The notes beneath the pieces were generated by a model, which saw nothing but the letters and a program-made list of their open reading frames with translations, did not search any database and had not been told where the DNA came from. Positions 7,239 to 15,395 of a stretch of DNA of 20,121 nt are shown here, in pieces. Both the position numbers and the translations under genes were made by a program. The stretch is from Rhizobiaceae bacterium. Its GTDB lineage: Bacteria > Pseudomonadota > Alphaproteobacteria > Rhizobiales > Rhizobiaceae. The DNA lies in the NCBI GenBank assembly GCA_021648425.1, contig JAKISV010000031.1, positions 1 to 20,121 on the forward strand, read 5' to 3'. Within the stretch, counting starts at the first letter, position 1. The number at the start of each line of letters is the position of its first letter.

Positions 7239-8117
7239 GTGGAAGTTTTGTACAATCACAATAAGCGCTTACTACGCCAGTTGCGGGCAATCAGGATCAA
7301 TTCTGCTGGAGCAGATTTCCTGGTGGAGCGGATTGCTGAGGATTTTGCCCTTCGTATTTGCGCCATCAACCGCGAATTTACCAATGCTGTGGATTTGTAT
7401 TCATTTTCGGGAAAATTATCCAACGCACTGGTTGGATTGGAGAATATTTCCAGCATCCGCCGGTTTGAACAGCCCGATGTGGCAAAGGTGCTTTATGGCA
7501 AATCAAATGAGGTAATTGAACCATGGCCAATGGATTCAAACAAACCTTTGCCAGAAGGCCTGGATTTGGTGGTATCAGCAATGGGGCTGCACACCAGCAA
7601 TAATTTACCAGAGCAATTATCCCGGATAATCAGCGCCATGAAAAAAGATGGATTGCTGATGATGGCACTGCCGGTCAGTGGGACATTGAAGGAATTGCGT
7701 GAATGTTTGGTTGAGGCAGAACTGGAATTGACAGGCGGCGCGGCGTTGCGCGTTAATCCGTTTATTGACCTTCAGCAGGCAGGTTCTCTTATTCAGTCTG
7801 CCGGTTTCAAATTACCGGTCGTTGACCGGGAGGATTTTATTGTTCGCTATGATAATCTTTTCTCGTTGATCAGGGATTTGCGTGCCATGGGCGTCACCTC
7901 CGTATTGGAGTATGAAAGCTCTTATCGTACTCATCGCCAATTGTTTCACCGCGCAGATGAATTATATCGTCAAAAATATTGTGATGAGGATGGAAGGATC
8001 CGAGCAAGTTTTTGTTTGGCATATATGACAGGGTGGGCGCCACATGAAGATCAGCAAAAACCATTGAAACCTGGAAGCGCGAAATTTTCGCTTGCCCGCG
8101 GTCTTGGTCAAAAATAG
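7239..8117 (+). CDS. Methyltransferase-domain protein (BioC/NDUFAF5-like)
   Basis: A 292-residue protein starting with GTG at 7239, with TAGGA eight bases upstream. The N-terminus (RLLRQLRA...ADFLVERIAEDFALRI) is the helical lead-in typical of the alphaproteobacterial BioC/NDUFAF5-like group, and the later part (LDLVVSAMGLHTSNNLPEQL, then SRIISAMKKDGLLMMAL) matches methyltransferase motifs II-III. The Gly-rich motif I that binds SAM is degenerate: around residues 51-60 it reads VDLYSFSGKL, with a single glycine. The mitochondrial relative NDUFAF5 hydroxylates an arginine of a complex I subunit, so a role in complex I assembly is possible but only inferred. It is divergent from comF, the usual neighbour in related genomes as I recall them. 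It is followed by a convergent pilin gene. Confidence 0.8.
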   Translation: MEVLYNHNKRLLRQLRAIRINSAGADFLVERIAEDFALRICAINREFTNAVDLYSFSGKLSNALVGLENISSIRRFEQPDVAKVLYGKSNEVIEPWPMDSNKPLPEGLDLVVSAMGLHTSNNLPEQLSRIISAMKKDGLLMMALPVSGTLKELRECLVEAELELTGGAALRVNPFIDLQQAGSLIQSAGFKLPVVDREDFIVRYDNLFSLIRDLRAMGVTSVLEYESSYRTHRQLFHRADELYRQKYCDEDGRIRASFCLAYMTGWAPHEDQQKPLKPGSAKFSLARGLGQK

Positions 8118-8149
8118 GTTTTCTGGAATTTGCAGTTTGAGGCGGGTGT

Positions 8150-8302
8150 CTAAAAATACCCGGTAACAGTTTCCATGGTTACCGTTGTATTTGTGCCTAT
8201 CGCAGTAAGCGCTCCAACTATGGTAACTGCAATGAGTGAGGCAATAAGACCATATTCAATTGCTGTTGAGCCATTTTCATTTTTAATAAAATTTTTGAAC
8301 AT
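8150..8302 (-). CDS. Flp/Fap-type (type IVb) pilin
   Basis: A 50-residue pilin. The prepilin cleavage motif follows a short charged leader: after G11 comes STAIEY, placing the conserved glutamate at +5 and tyrosine at +6, as in Flp pilins of the Tad system. The hydrophobic helix YGLIASLIAVTIVGALTAIG follows, then a polar tail. Flp pilins are cleaved by a TadV/CpaA peptidase and polymerise into adhesive fibres. No tad secretion gene lies in the window, so this is a lone pilin whose machinery, if any, is elsewhere. The ATG at 8302 has no strong ribosome site (GGTC ten bases upstream). A promoter candidate precedes it. A hairpin with a T-run overlaps its last codons. Confidence 0.92.
   Translation of the reverse strand: MFKNFIKNENGSTAIEYGLIASLIAVTIVGALTAIGTNTTVTMETVTGYF
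8161..8184 (-). terminator. Possible intrinsic terminator overlapping the pilin 3' end
   Basis: In the minus-strand transcript, CGGTAAC (8184-8178) pairs perfectly with GTTACCG (8167-8161) across a 10-nt loop. Three bases later comes TATTTTTAG, a T-run that includes the pilin stop codon. This has the layout of a rho-independent terminator, but lies inside the coding sequence. The stem is only 7 bp, so it is a candidate only. Confidence 0.4.
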
Positions 8303-8361
8303 CGTTTAGACCATTTACGCGAAATGCGCGATAAGAGTGTTGTTGCACTTATTACTACAGT

Positions 8362-8390
8362 AAAATACCGGCGAATAAGTAAACAATCAA
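8362..8390 (-). promoter_or_regulatory. Candidate promoter for the pilin gene
   Basis: On the minus strand, TTGATT (8390-8385) and TATTTT (8367-8362) are 17 nt apart, each matching four of six consensus bases. The start of transcription would be about 50 nt upstream of the pilin ATG. An imperfect hairpin (ATAAGAGTG...CACTTAT, 8331-8352) would lie in the leader. Confidence 0.35.
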
Positions 8391-8410
8391 AGTTAATAGA
8401 TACTTTTGGC

Positions 8411-8743
8411 TTATTCAGGGAACGGATTTGCCTGGTTGTTATCAAGAACGCTTTTTCGAATATTGTAGCGCTTAACGGGCTTGATTGAACTGGTGGTCAT
8501 ATAGTCAATATCTGGGCGATCGAATGCCAAAATCTGTGAATTTCCTTCGATTGCAATAGGTACTGCCAGTCCGACAGCAATGGCTACAGCACTGATTATT
8601 AAAGAAAATTTCACTGAACTACCGCCTGCGACATCTCTTAAGAGGTCGCTTTTACCAGTTGAAAATTTTGTATTGTCATAGTTTTTCATCAATATCCCCG
8701 CTTCGTAATCCCTGGCAAAATGGTTATTTTTACCTTGAGACAT
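8411..8743 (-). CDS. Small single-pass membrane protein of unknown function
   Basis: I do not recognise this 110-residue protein. It has a polar N-terminus, one strongly hydrophobic stretch (VKFSLIISAVAIAVGLAVPIAI, roughly residues 44-65), and a polar tail with DYMTTSSIKPVKRYNIRKSV near the end. The topology suggests a signal anchor or uncleaved signal peptide with the C-terminal part outside the cytoplasm. The ATG at 8743 has no ribosome site, whereas the in-frame ATG at 8689 (giving MKNYDNTKF...) is preceded by GGGG seven to eight bases upstream and is probably the true start (92 residues). It follows mutT on the same strand and precedes the pilin gene by 108 nt, so it may be either the tail of the argJ-mutT operon or a pilus-associated accessory gene. 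Confidence 0.65.
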   Translation of the reverse strand: MSQGKNNHFARDYEAGILMKNYDNTKFSTGKSDLLRDVAGGSSVKFSLIISAVAIAVGLAVPIAIEGNSQILAFDRPDIDYMTTSSIKPVKRYNIRKSVLDNNQANPFPE

Positions 8744-8763
8744 CCATTAAACTTGGAGGAAAA

Positions 8764-9171
8764 TCATAAAATATCAATTAACGAATAAACAAGAGGCTTG
8801 TCTGCTGCGGGCATTTCAAGGAAATTCAATTCAGTGGGTTTTACCCAATTCAATTCCTGATTTTCTCTGGCCTGCAATATCCCTTCCCACTTTCGGCAGA
8901 TAAAAAGTGGCATTAGAATATGGAAATTGGGATATTCATGGGAAGCAAAATTAAGTGGAGCAAGGCAGGTTGGGAAAGTTTTAATACCAAGCTCTTCTTC
9001 AAGCTCGCGTATTATGGCCTGTTCTGGTGTCTCTCCCGCTTCCATTTTTCCACCGGGAAATTCCCACATTCCTGCCATTGGCTTGTTTGGGGGGCGTTTT
9101 GTTACCAGAACCCTGTTGTCGATATCAACCAGAGCGCAGGCAACAACTAACATCAGGGGCTTTGGTGACAT
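8764..9171 (-). CDS. mutT: Nudix hydrolase, 8-oxo-dGTP diphosphatase
   Basis: A 135-residue Nudix protein of the MutT type, which sanitises the nucleotide pool by hydrolysing 8-oxo-dGTP to the monophosphate. The Nudix box is complete at residues 41-63: GKMEAGE, then seven residues, then REL-EE-ELGI, with R55, E56, E59 and E60 as the metal-binding helix. KRPPNKPMAGMWEFPGGK before it is the MutT-specific substrate side. WVKPTEL and LPAADKPL-like elements at the C-terminus also fit. It follows argJ by 41 nt on the same strand, an order I associate with Hyphomicrobiales. A related Nudix diphosphatase activity cannot be excluded. Confidence 0.93.
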   Translation of the reverse strand: MSPKPLMLVVACALVDIDNRVLVTKRPPNKPMAGMWEFPGGKMEAGETPEQAIIRELEEELGIKTFPTCLAPLNFASHEYPNFHILMPLFICRKWEGILQARENQELNWVKPTELNFLEMPAADKPLVYSLIDIL

Positions 9172-9212
9172 GGCTGGGGTTCCAAGGATTGAATAGCTTT
9201 ATAAAAGCAGAA

Positions 9213-10445
9213 TTAGCTGCGGTAATCGGCATTGATGTCTATATATTGCCTTGTCAGGTCGCAGGTCCAAACTGTAGCACTGCCATTGCCAATGCCCAGA
9301 TTGATCCTGATTGGGATAAAATCATTTTTCATAACTTTGCTGGCGGCAACCTCTTCATAGTCGGGGTCACGTTCACCTTCGAAGGCAACACGAACATCAC
9401 CAAACCACACCGACAGTAAATCCCGGTCTGCTGGCTCTCCTGCTTTGCCGATCGCCATTATGATACGACCCCAATTGGCATCTTCGCCGGCAACAGCCGT
9501 TTTTACGAGGGGAGAATTTGCGACGGACAGGGCAATGGTTTTGGCTGATTTGGCTGATTTAGCACCTTCGACGCGAATTTCTATATGTTTGGATGCGCCT
9601 TCACCATCGCGAACCACTTGCATGGATAAGTCATGCAAGACCTGATGAAGAGCCTTTGAAAAAGCATGCAGCCTTTTGTCTTTTGCCTGGGTGATGGTGC
9701 TGGTATCAAATTCATTGATTGATGCAAGCAATACCGTGTCGCTGGTGGAGGTGTCGCTGTCAACTGTGACGCAATTGAATGTGGTGGCGACTGCCCGGGC
9801 CAGTTCGTTTTGCAATATATTATTGGCAACAGGCAAATCAGTCACCAGAAATGACAGCATTGTCGCCATGTCCGGTGCAATCATGCCCGAACCTTTTGCA
9901 ATGCCGTTGATATGATAGGTTTGGCCATCCAGTTCTATCTTGCAGGTTGCAAATTTATGATAGGTATCTGTAGTCATGATGGCAGTTGCGGCATTTTCCC
10001 AACCGGTTTCATTTGCCGTGACTTTTGCCTGTTGAAGAAATTTCGGGAAATCACTGGCATCAAGGGGTTCGCCAATTACCCCGGTTGAGGCCAGATAGAC
10101 TTCATCACGATTGCAGTCAAAAACCCTGGCGGCCGCATCAGCAGTCAATTCAACTGCGATACTGCCCTTTTTGCCAGTGAAAGCATTGGCATTGCCGGAA
10201 TTGACGATGATGCACCGCGCTTTTCCATTTGGCAAAATCTTGCGACACCAGTCGACCGGTGCCGAGGGGCATTTGGATGAAGTAAATACACCTGCGATAT
10301 TGGCCGGGTTTTCAAACTCGATGACGGTGAGGTCTTTTCGACCCTTATATTTGATGCCGGCTTCAACACTGCCCAGCCTTACGCCGGAAATTGGCGGCAT
10401 TTCCGGCCAGGAACCCGGCGCAAGAGGAGAAATTGACATAACCAT
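9213..10445 (-). CDS. argJ: Bifunctional glutamate N-acetyltransferase / amino-acid acetyltransferase
   Basis: A 410-residue ArgJ. It transfers the acetyl group from N-acetylornithine to glutamate, recycling it in arginine synthesis; bifunctional forms also use acetyl-CoA. The autocleavage site is visible in [16 protein letters not shown]: cleavage before T195 creates the nucleophilic N-terminal threonine of the beta chain. The N-terminal [19 protein letters not shown] and [13 protein letters not shown] (which binds substrate) and the late [17 protein letters not shown] are all family hallmarks. The ATG at 10445 is followed by another at codon 3; either could be used. It begins 13 nt after the ppiC stop, so both are likely on one transcript. 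Mono- versus bifunctionality cannot be decided from sequence by eye. Confidence 0.96.
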   Translation of the reverse strand: MVMSISPLAPGSWPEMPPISGVRLGSVEAGIKYKGRKDLTVIEFENPANIAGVFTSSKCPSAPVDWCRKILPNGKARCIIVNSGNANAFTGKKGSIAVELTADAAARVFDCNRDEVYLASTGVIGEPLDASDFPKFLQQAKVTANETGWENAATAIMTTDTYHKFATCKIELDGQTYHINGIAKGSGMIAPDMATMLSFLVTDLPVANNILQNELARAVATTFNCVTVDSDTSTSDTVLLASINEFDTSTITQAKDKRLHAFSKALHQVLHDLSMQVVRDGEGASKHIEIRVEGAKSAKSAKTIALSVANSPLVKTAVAGEDANWGRIIMAIGKAGEPADRDLLSVWFGDVRVAFEGERDPDYEEVAASKVMKNDFIPIRINLGIGNGSATVWTCDLTRQYIDINADYRS

Positions 10446-10458
10446 TCAATTCACCGGG

Positions 10459-11331
10459 CTATCGTGTGGTATTCAGCATTTCCATGCTCTTTTTCAGGGT
10501 TTCATCGATCACTTCAACTTTGAATTTTTCGCGATTGCCCTTTACCAGTTCAATATATTTTTCCCGCAATAATGCCTGCCTGATCTGATTTTTGGAATCT
10601 TCGAATTTTGGCGGCTCGACATCACGTTCATCCTGTTTCAGGATTATGTGGTATCCAAACTGGGTTTTTACCGGAGTTTTAGTATAGCTGCCCTTTTCAA
10701 GAGCAAATGCGGCTACTTCAAATTCCGGGACCATCTGGCCTTTGCCAAAATAACCCAACGTACCGCCATTGGCACCGGAAGGCCCGGTGGATTTTTCCTT
10801 GGCCAGTTTGGCAAAATCTCCACCAGCATCCAGTTCCGCAATAATTGCCTTGGCTTCATCTTCGGTTTTGACCAGAATGTGGCGAGCATCTACTTGTTTT
10901 TCCGGCTTGGTTTCACTGATTTCTTTTTCATAACGCGTTTTGAGGGCCTCCTCACTAATAGCGTCGATACCGTTTTTCCTGAAAAAAGCGTTGTGTAAGG
11001 CGCGTGAGCGAAGAAAATCCATCCGGGCTTTGAATTCTTCACCATCAGCCACCCCTGCCTGTTCTGCGGCGGCTGCCAGCACACGGATATCTATCAGGGC
11101 GTTGAGAATTGCGGCACGGCGAAATTCTTCCGGCACCTGCGCGAATTGCTGTTTTAAATCTGTCTCGGCAAACCCCAGATCACGTTCGGTAATCTCAATG
11201 TCCCCAACCTTCGCAAGCACACCTTCCTGCGCAAAAGCGGTTCCTAATGCCAGTGTGCAGGCAAAACCAATTGCAAAGCCGCCCTGGCGTAAAAATTTCC
11301 CTTTGGGAAGTGATGTTGAAAAAATACTCAT
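10459..11331 (-). CDS. Periplasmic parvulin-type peptidyl-prolyl isomerase (PpiC/SurA-like)
   Basis: A 290-residue periplasmic folding factor. A signal peptide (KGKFLRQGGFAIGFACTLALG) is followed by a likely signal peptidase I site AFA|QE after residue 34. Residues 35-140 form the SurA-like helical chaperone part (VLAKVGDIEITERDL...). The parvulin domain begins at VDARHILVKTEDEA (about residue 147) and includes STGPSGANGGTLGYFGKGQMVPEFE and TQFGYHIILKQDER. A charged helical C-terminus follows. It catalyses proline isomerisation in exported proteins, and its divergence from secA links it to export. It starts 272 nt from secA and leads argJ and mutT. Confidence 0.93.
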   Translation of the reverse strand: MSIFSTSLPKGKFLRQGGFAIGFACTLALGTAFAQEGVLAKVGDIEITERDLGFAETDLKQQFAQVPEEFRRAAILNALIDIRVLAAAAEQAGVADGEEFKARMDFLRSRALHNAFFRKNGIDAISEEALKTRYEKEISETKPEKQVDARHILVKTEDEAKAIIAELDAGGDFAKLAKEKSTGPSGANGGTLGYFGKGQMVPEFEVAAFALEKGSYTKTPVKTQFGYHIILKQDERDVEPPKFEDSKNQIRQALLREKYIELVKGNREKFKVEVIDETLKKSMEMLNTTR

Positions 11332-11418
11332 TTGAATTCCTTTGATCTAGGGTCAATCATCTGATGGTAAGATTGCTCTATTTGATACAGTATTCCAATT
11401 GTTTTAACCCGGGCTTCA

Positions 11419-11447
11419 TTGACATCCTACTGCCCCCCTCTTATCTG
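11419..11447 (+). promoter_or_regulatory. Candidate secA promoter
   Basis: A perfect TTGACA (11419-11424) is followed after 17 nt by TATCTG (11442-11447). Alphaproteobacterial housekeeping promoters often keep a strong TTGAC -35 and tolerate a weak -10. If used, the mRNA would have a leader of about 150 nt before secA, containing the possible upstream ORF. Confidence 0.35.
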
Positions 11448-11532
11448 TCCTGAAACCCTGCGTCCAGAACGCAATGAGCTGGTAAACTCACAAATCCTTG
11501 AAATATCTTTTTTTGCTAGTATTGAGGTTTTA

Positions 11533-11607
11533 ATGAGTTTTCAAGACACAAGAATTAAAAGCGTACCAGTAAACTTTCTTTTGCTGGTTTTAGGAACGGA
11601 TTTATGA
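11533..11607 (+). CDS. Possible 24-codon upstream ORF coupled to secA
   Basis: ATG at 11533 has a good Shine-Dalgarno sequence, GAGG (11524-11527), five bases upstream. The frame runs 24 codons and ends in a TGA that overlaps the secA ATG (ATGA, 11604-11607), the layout of translational coupling. The predicted peptide begins [10 protein letters not shown] and ends with the hydrophobic tract [13 protein letters not shown]. The secA Shine-Dalgarno AGGA (11592-11595) lies within its last codons. It has no recognisable homology and is short enough for a peptide to stay in the ribosome tunnel. It could be a regulatory leader, a simple coupling device or chance. Confidence 0.4.
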   Translation: MSFQDTRIKSVPVNFLLLVLGTDL

Positions 11608-14279
11608 AATTAATCGGTGGAATAGCACGCAAACTTTTTGGCTCAGCCAATGATCGGCGTATCAAGGCTCTGGAACCCAAAGCCGAGCAGATTAATGCCC
11701 TTGAGCCGGAAATTCAAAAACTTAGCGATGAGGAATTGAGCGCACGAACGGATGAGTTTCGTGAGCAGTTGAAAGCCGGCAAAAGCCTGGATGATATTCT
11801 GGTTCCGGCATTTGCTACGGTACGCGAAGCCTCAAAGCGCGCTTTGGGGATGCGCCATTTTGACACCCAGTTAATTGGCGGAATGATCCTGAACGAAGGA
11901 TCGATAGCGGAAATGGGTACAGGGGAAGGCAAAACCCTGGTGGCAACCCTTGCGGTTTATCTCAATGCATTGTCGGGCAAGGGTGTTCACCTGGTTACAG
12001 TCAATGACTATCTGGCTGCGCGTGATGCAAAATGGATGGGTGCGATCTATAATTTTCTCGGAATGAGCGTTGGCACTATTGTGCATGGACTGGAGGATGA
12101 CGAGCGCAGGGAAGCTTATGCCTGCGATATTACTTACGGCACCAACAATGAGTTTGGTTTCGATTATCTGCGCGACAATATGAAGTTTGAATTGCAGACT
12201 ATGGTTCAGCGTGGACACAATTATGCAATTGTGGATGAGGTCGATTCAATTCTTGTCGATGAGGCCCGTACGCCCTTGATAATTTCAGGTCCTTTGGAAG
12301 ACCGTTCAGAACTTTATTCGGTTATCGATGCCTATATTCCTCTGCTGGAACCTGCAGACTATGATTTGGATGAAAAACAGCGAACAGTAACATTTACTGA
12401 AGATGGCACTGAAAAACTCGAAGAAATGTTACGTAAGGCTGATTTGCTCAAGGGCGAATCGCTTTATGATGTTGAGAATGTGACTATCGTTCACCATGTG
12501 AACAATGCGCTCAAAGCTCATGTTCAGTTCAAAAAGGACAAAGACTACATTGTGCGCAATGATGAAGTGGTCATCATTGATGAATTTACCGGGCGCATGA
12601 TGCCTGGCAGGCGTTTTTCAGAAGGGCAGCATCAGGCCCTTGAAGCAAAAGAGAAAGTTACTATTCAGCCGGAAAACCAGACACTGGCGTCAATTACTTT
12701 CCAGAACTACTTTCGCATGTATGACAAGCTTGCAGGCATGACCGGTACTGCGATGACAGAGGCCGAAGAATTTATGGATATCTATTCATTGGATGTGCTG
12801 GATGTGCCAACTAATCTGCCAATCAAGCGTATCGATGATGATGATGAAGTTTACCGCACCACCGATGAAAAACATCATGCGATTATTTCGCTGATTAGCG
12901 AATGCCAGGAACGCAATCAGCCGGTACTGGTGGGGACCACTTCTATTGAGAAATCCGAGCAGCTTGCCGAATTACTCGAAAAGGCGAAGGTCAAGGATTT
13001 CAAAGTTCTAAATGCCCGTTTCCACGAGCAGGAAGCGCAGATCATTGCTCAGGCGGGTGTGCCCGGTGCAATTACAATTGCAACCAATATGGCTGGTCGC
13101 GGTACGGATATTCAGCTTGGTGGCAATCCGGATATGCGTATTGAGCAGGAACTGGGTGAGGAAAAAGAAGGCAAAACCCGCACAAAGAAAGAAGAAGCAA
13201 TTCGCGCGGAAGTCGCTGAGTTAAAAGAAAAGTCGATTAAAGCTGGCGGACTTTATGTGATTGCCACTGAGCGCCATGAGAGCCGCCGTATCGATAACCA
13301 GTTGCGCGGCCGTTCCGGGCGACAGGGTGATCCGGGCCATACGAAATTCTTTTTATCCCTGCAGGACGACCTGATGCGGATATTTGGTTCTGACCGCATG
13401 GATGGCATGTTGCAGAAACTTGGCCTGAAGGAAGGTGAAGCGATTATCCATCCGTGGATCAACAAAGCCCTGGAAAAAGCACAGAAAAAAGTTGAAATGC
13501 GTAATTTCGATATTCGTAAAAACCTTCTCAAATTCGATGATGTGATGAATGATCAGCGCAAGGTGATATTCGAGCAACGCATCGAATTGATGGAAGGTGC
13601 GGATTTGTCAGAAACCATCACTGATATGCGCAGCGAAGTAGTTGAAGATCTGATTGCCAAACATATTCCTGTAAAAACCTATGCGGAACAATGGGATATT
13701 GATGGGCTGGTTGAAAGCGTGCAGGAATGTCTGAATATTTCGCCGCCAGTACGCGAATGGGCGGAAGAGGAAGGTGTGGATAATGAAGACCTGATTAACC
13801 GCCTCAATGAAGCTGCAGACAAGGCAGCAGCAGATCGTGCCGAACGCTTTGGGCCTGAAATCATGGGATATGTGGAAAAAACAGTTGTGCTACAAACCCT
13901 CGATCAGCTGTGGCAGGAGCATCTGGTAAATCTGGACCATCTGCGCTCGGTTGTGGGTTTTCGCGGGTATGCCCAGCGTGATCCGTTGCAGGAATATAAA
14001 TCAGAAGCATTTGAATTATTTCAAGCCATGCTTACCGGCATGCGTCAGGCTGTGACCACCCAGATGATGCGTTTTGAAATTGCAGAACAAGAAGCATCCC
14101 CCAGTGTTGGTTTGGAGGGCGGGACTGTATCAGCAGAACTTACTCCGGCGGAAACACTGGTAGCATCTGATGAGCGCGATCCGGAAAATCAGGAAACCTG
14201 GGGCAAAATCGGACGTAACGAAGCCTGCCCTTGTGAATCAGGTAAAAAATATAAACATTGTCACGGAAAATTGGCGTAA
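11604..14279 (+). CDS. secA: Preprotein translocase ATPase SecA
   Basis: A complete 891-residue SecA, the motor that drives unfolded preproteins through SecYEG. Walker A is MGTGEGKT (residues 104-111), and the Walker B/DEAD-like [16 protein letters not shown] follows. The preprotein-binding domain, [21 protein letters not shown] and [11 protein letters not shown] of the second helicase domain, and the helical scaffold are all in order. The C-terminus carries the zinc motif CPC...YKHCHGK (C875, C877, C886, H887), which binds SecB and lipids, so the export form is intact. The ATG at 11604 has AGGA eight bases upstream and overlaps the stop of a possible upstream ORF. It is divergent from the periplasmic isomerase. 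Its expression may depend on the leader described separately. Confidence 0.98.
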   Translation: MKLIGGIARKLFGSANDRRIKALEPKAEQINALEPEIQKLSDEELSARTDEFREQLKAGKSLDDILVPAFATVREASKRALGMRHFDTQLIGGMILNEGSIAEMGTGEGKTLVATLAVYLNALSGKGVHLVTVNDYLAARDAKWMGAIYNFLGMSVGTIVHGLEDDERREAYACDITYGTNNEFGFDYLRDNMKFELQTMVQRGHNYAIVDEVDSILVDEARTPLIISGPLEDRSELYSVIDAYIPLLEPADYDLDEKQRTVTFTEDGTEKLEEMLRKADLLKGESLYDVENVTIVHHVNNALKAHVQFKKDKDYIVRNDEVVIIDEFTGRMMPGRRFSEGQHQALEAKEKVTIQPENQTLASITFQNYFRMYDKLAGMTGTAMTEAEEFMDIYSLDVLDVPTNLPIKRIDDDDEVYRTTDEKHHAIISLISECQERNQPVLVGTTSIEKSEQLAELLEKAKVKDFKVLNARFHEQEAQIIAQAGVPGAITIATNMAGRGTDIQLGGNPDMRIEQELGEEKEGKTRTKKEEAIRAEVAELKEKSIKAGGLYVIATERHESRRIDNQLRGRSGRQGDPGHTKFFLSLQDDLMRIFGSDRMDGMLQKLGLKEGEAIIHPWINKALEKAQKKVEMRNFDIRKNLLKFDDVMNDQRKVIFEQRIELMEGADLSETITDMRSEVVEDLIAKHIPVKTYAEQWDIDGLVESVQECLNISPPVREWAEEEGVDNEDLINRLNEAADKAAADRAERFGPEIMGYVEKTVVLQTLDQLWQEHLVNLDHLRSVVGFRGYAQRDPLQEYKSEAFELFQAMLTGMRQAVTTQMMRFEIAEQEASPSVGLEGGTVSAELTPAETLVASDERDPENQETWGKIGRNEACPCESGKKYKHCHGKLA

Positions 14280-14304
14280 TGCACTAATTTTGAAAAGTGG
14301 CGCT

Positions 14305-15264
14305 TCAGGAAAGATTGCGCCCGATTGCCAGAAATTTTTCTTGACGCCCCTGGCGAAGCTGCTCGGGGTCCAGTTCGGCCAATTCAGCCAATCCCTGGCG
14401 AATGGTTTGGGCAGTATTTTCAATAACAAGCTCGGGAGAACGGTGAGCGCCGCCAACGGGTTCATCAATAATACCGTCGATTACCCCAAGTTGCTGCAAA
14501 TCGCTGGAAGTGATTTTCATTGAATTGGCGACATCCATGGCGCGGGTGGCATCACGCCATAATATTGATGCGCCAGCTTCGGGTGATATTACGCTGTAAA
14601 TTGCGTGCTCAAGCATGTAGACACGATTTGCCGTTGCCAGAGCAATCGCTCCTCCGGAGCCGCCTTCGCCGATTATTACTGATATCAGCGGGACTTTCAC
14701 ATTCAGACAGGTTTGCGTTGATCGTGCTATCGCCTGGGCCTGACCACGTTCTTCTGCGCCAATACCAGGATATGCGCCAGCCGTATCAACAATCGTTATG
14801 ATGGGTATTTCAAACCTGTCGGCGAGTTCCATCACGCGGGTTGCTTTACGATAACCTTCCGGGCGGGCCATGCCGAAATTTCGTTTCAGGCGGGATTTTG
14901 TATCGTGGCCTTTTTCCTGGCCTATTACAGCAACCGACTCACCGTCAAAACGGCCAAAGCCAGCAATAATTGCATGATCTTCAGAAAAACTTCTATCGCC
15001 GGCAATTGGAATGAAATTGGAAATGAAGCCGGAGACATAGTCCATGAAATGTGGCCGGTCCGGGTGGCGTGCTACCTGGGTTTTATGCCAGGGGGTCAGT
15101 TTGGAATACAGATCTTCCAGCGTGACCCTGGCTTTTTCTTCCAGACGGACAATCTCATCACCAAGGTTCTTGCTGTCATTGTCATCACGATCCACGGTTT
15201 TCAGCTCGTGAATCCTGCCTTCCAAGTCCGCAAGGGGTTTTTCAAATTCCAGATAACTACGCAT
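14305..15264 (-). CDS. accA: Acetyl-CoA carboxylase carboxyltransferase, alpha subunit
   Basis: A 319-residue AccA. With AccD it transfers the carboxyl group from biotin to acetyl-CoA, the first committed step of fatty-acid synthesis. The N-terminus MRSYLEFEKPLADLEGRI and the crotonase-like core, including GHDTKSRLKRNFGMARPEGYRKA, IVDTAGAYPGIGAEERGQ and GEGGSGGAIALA, are diagnostic. I chose the ATG at 15264 because it gives the conserved N-terminus and normal length; an in-frame GTG at 15336 would add 24 residues unlike the family. Its ribosome site is weak. It converges with secA 25 nt away and follows xerD on the same strand by 131 nt. Confidence 0.96.
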   Translation of the reverse strand: MRSYLEFEKPLADLEGRIHELKTVDRDDNDSKNLGDEIVRLEEKARVTLEDLYSKLTPWHKTQVARHPDRPHFMDYVSGFISNFIPIAGDRSFSEDHAIIAGFGRFDGESVAVIGQEKGHDTKSRLKRNFGMARPEGYRKATRVMELADRFEIPIITIVDTAGAYPGIGAEERGQAQAIARSTQTCLNVKVPLISVIIGEGGSGGAIALATANRVYMLEHAIYSVISPEAGASILWRDATRAMDVANSMKITSSDLQQLGVIDGIIDEPVGGAHRSPELVIENTAQTIRQGLAELAELDPEQLRQGRQEKFLAIGRNLS

Positions 15265-15395
15265 CACAGCCAAAATACGATCAATTTTTTTGTATCCGGA
15301 AATCTGCACATGCCAAATTACGGATTTTGCGCACACTGGCTTTTCGTTTTGCCAATGTCAAGGATTGTAAGCCTCAGCATTAACAGATGCCGCTA

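Noticed and set aside
11419..11607. A 62-codon frame starting with TTG upstream of secA
   Set aside because: The TTG coincides with the -35-like TTGACA and has no ribosome site; only its last 24 codons, from ATG 11533, are considered.
15265..15395. Promoter for accA (TTGACA on the minus strand near 15357)
   Set aside because: The hexamer 17 nt downstream (CAGTGT) does not look like a -10 box, so it was not listed. The 131 nt hold no gene I can support.
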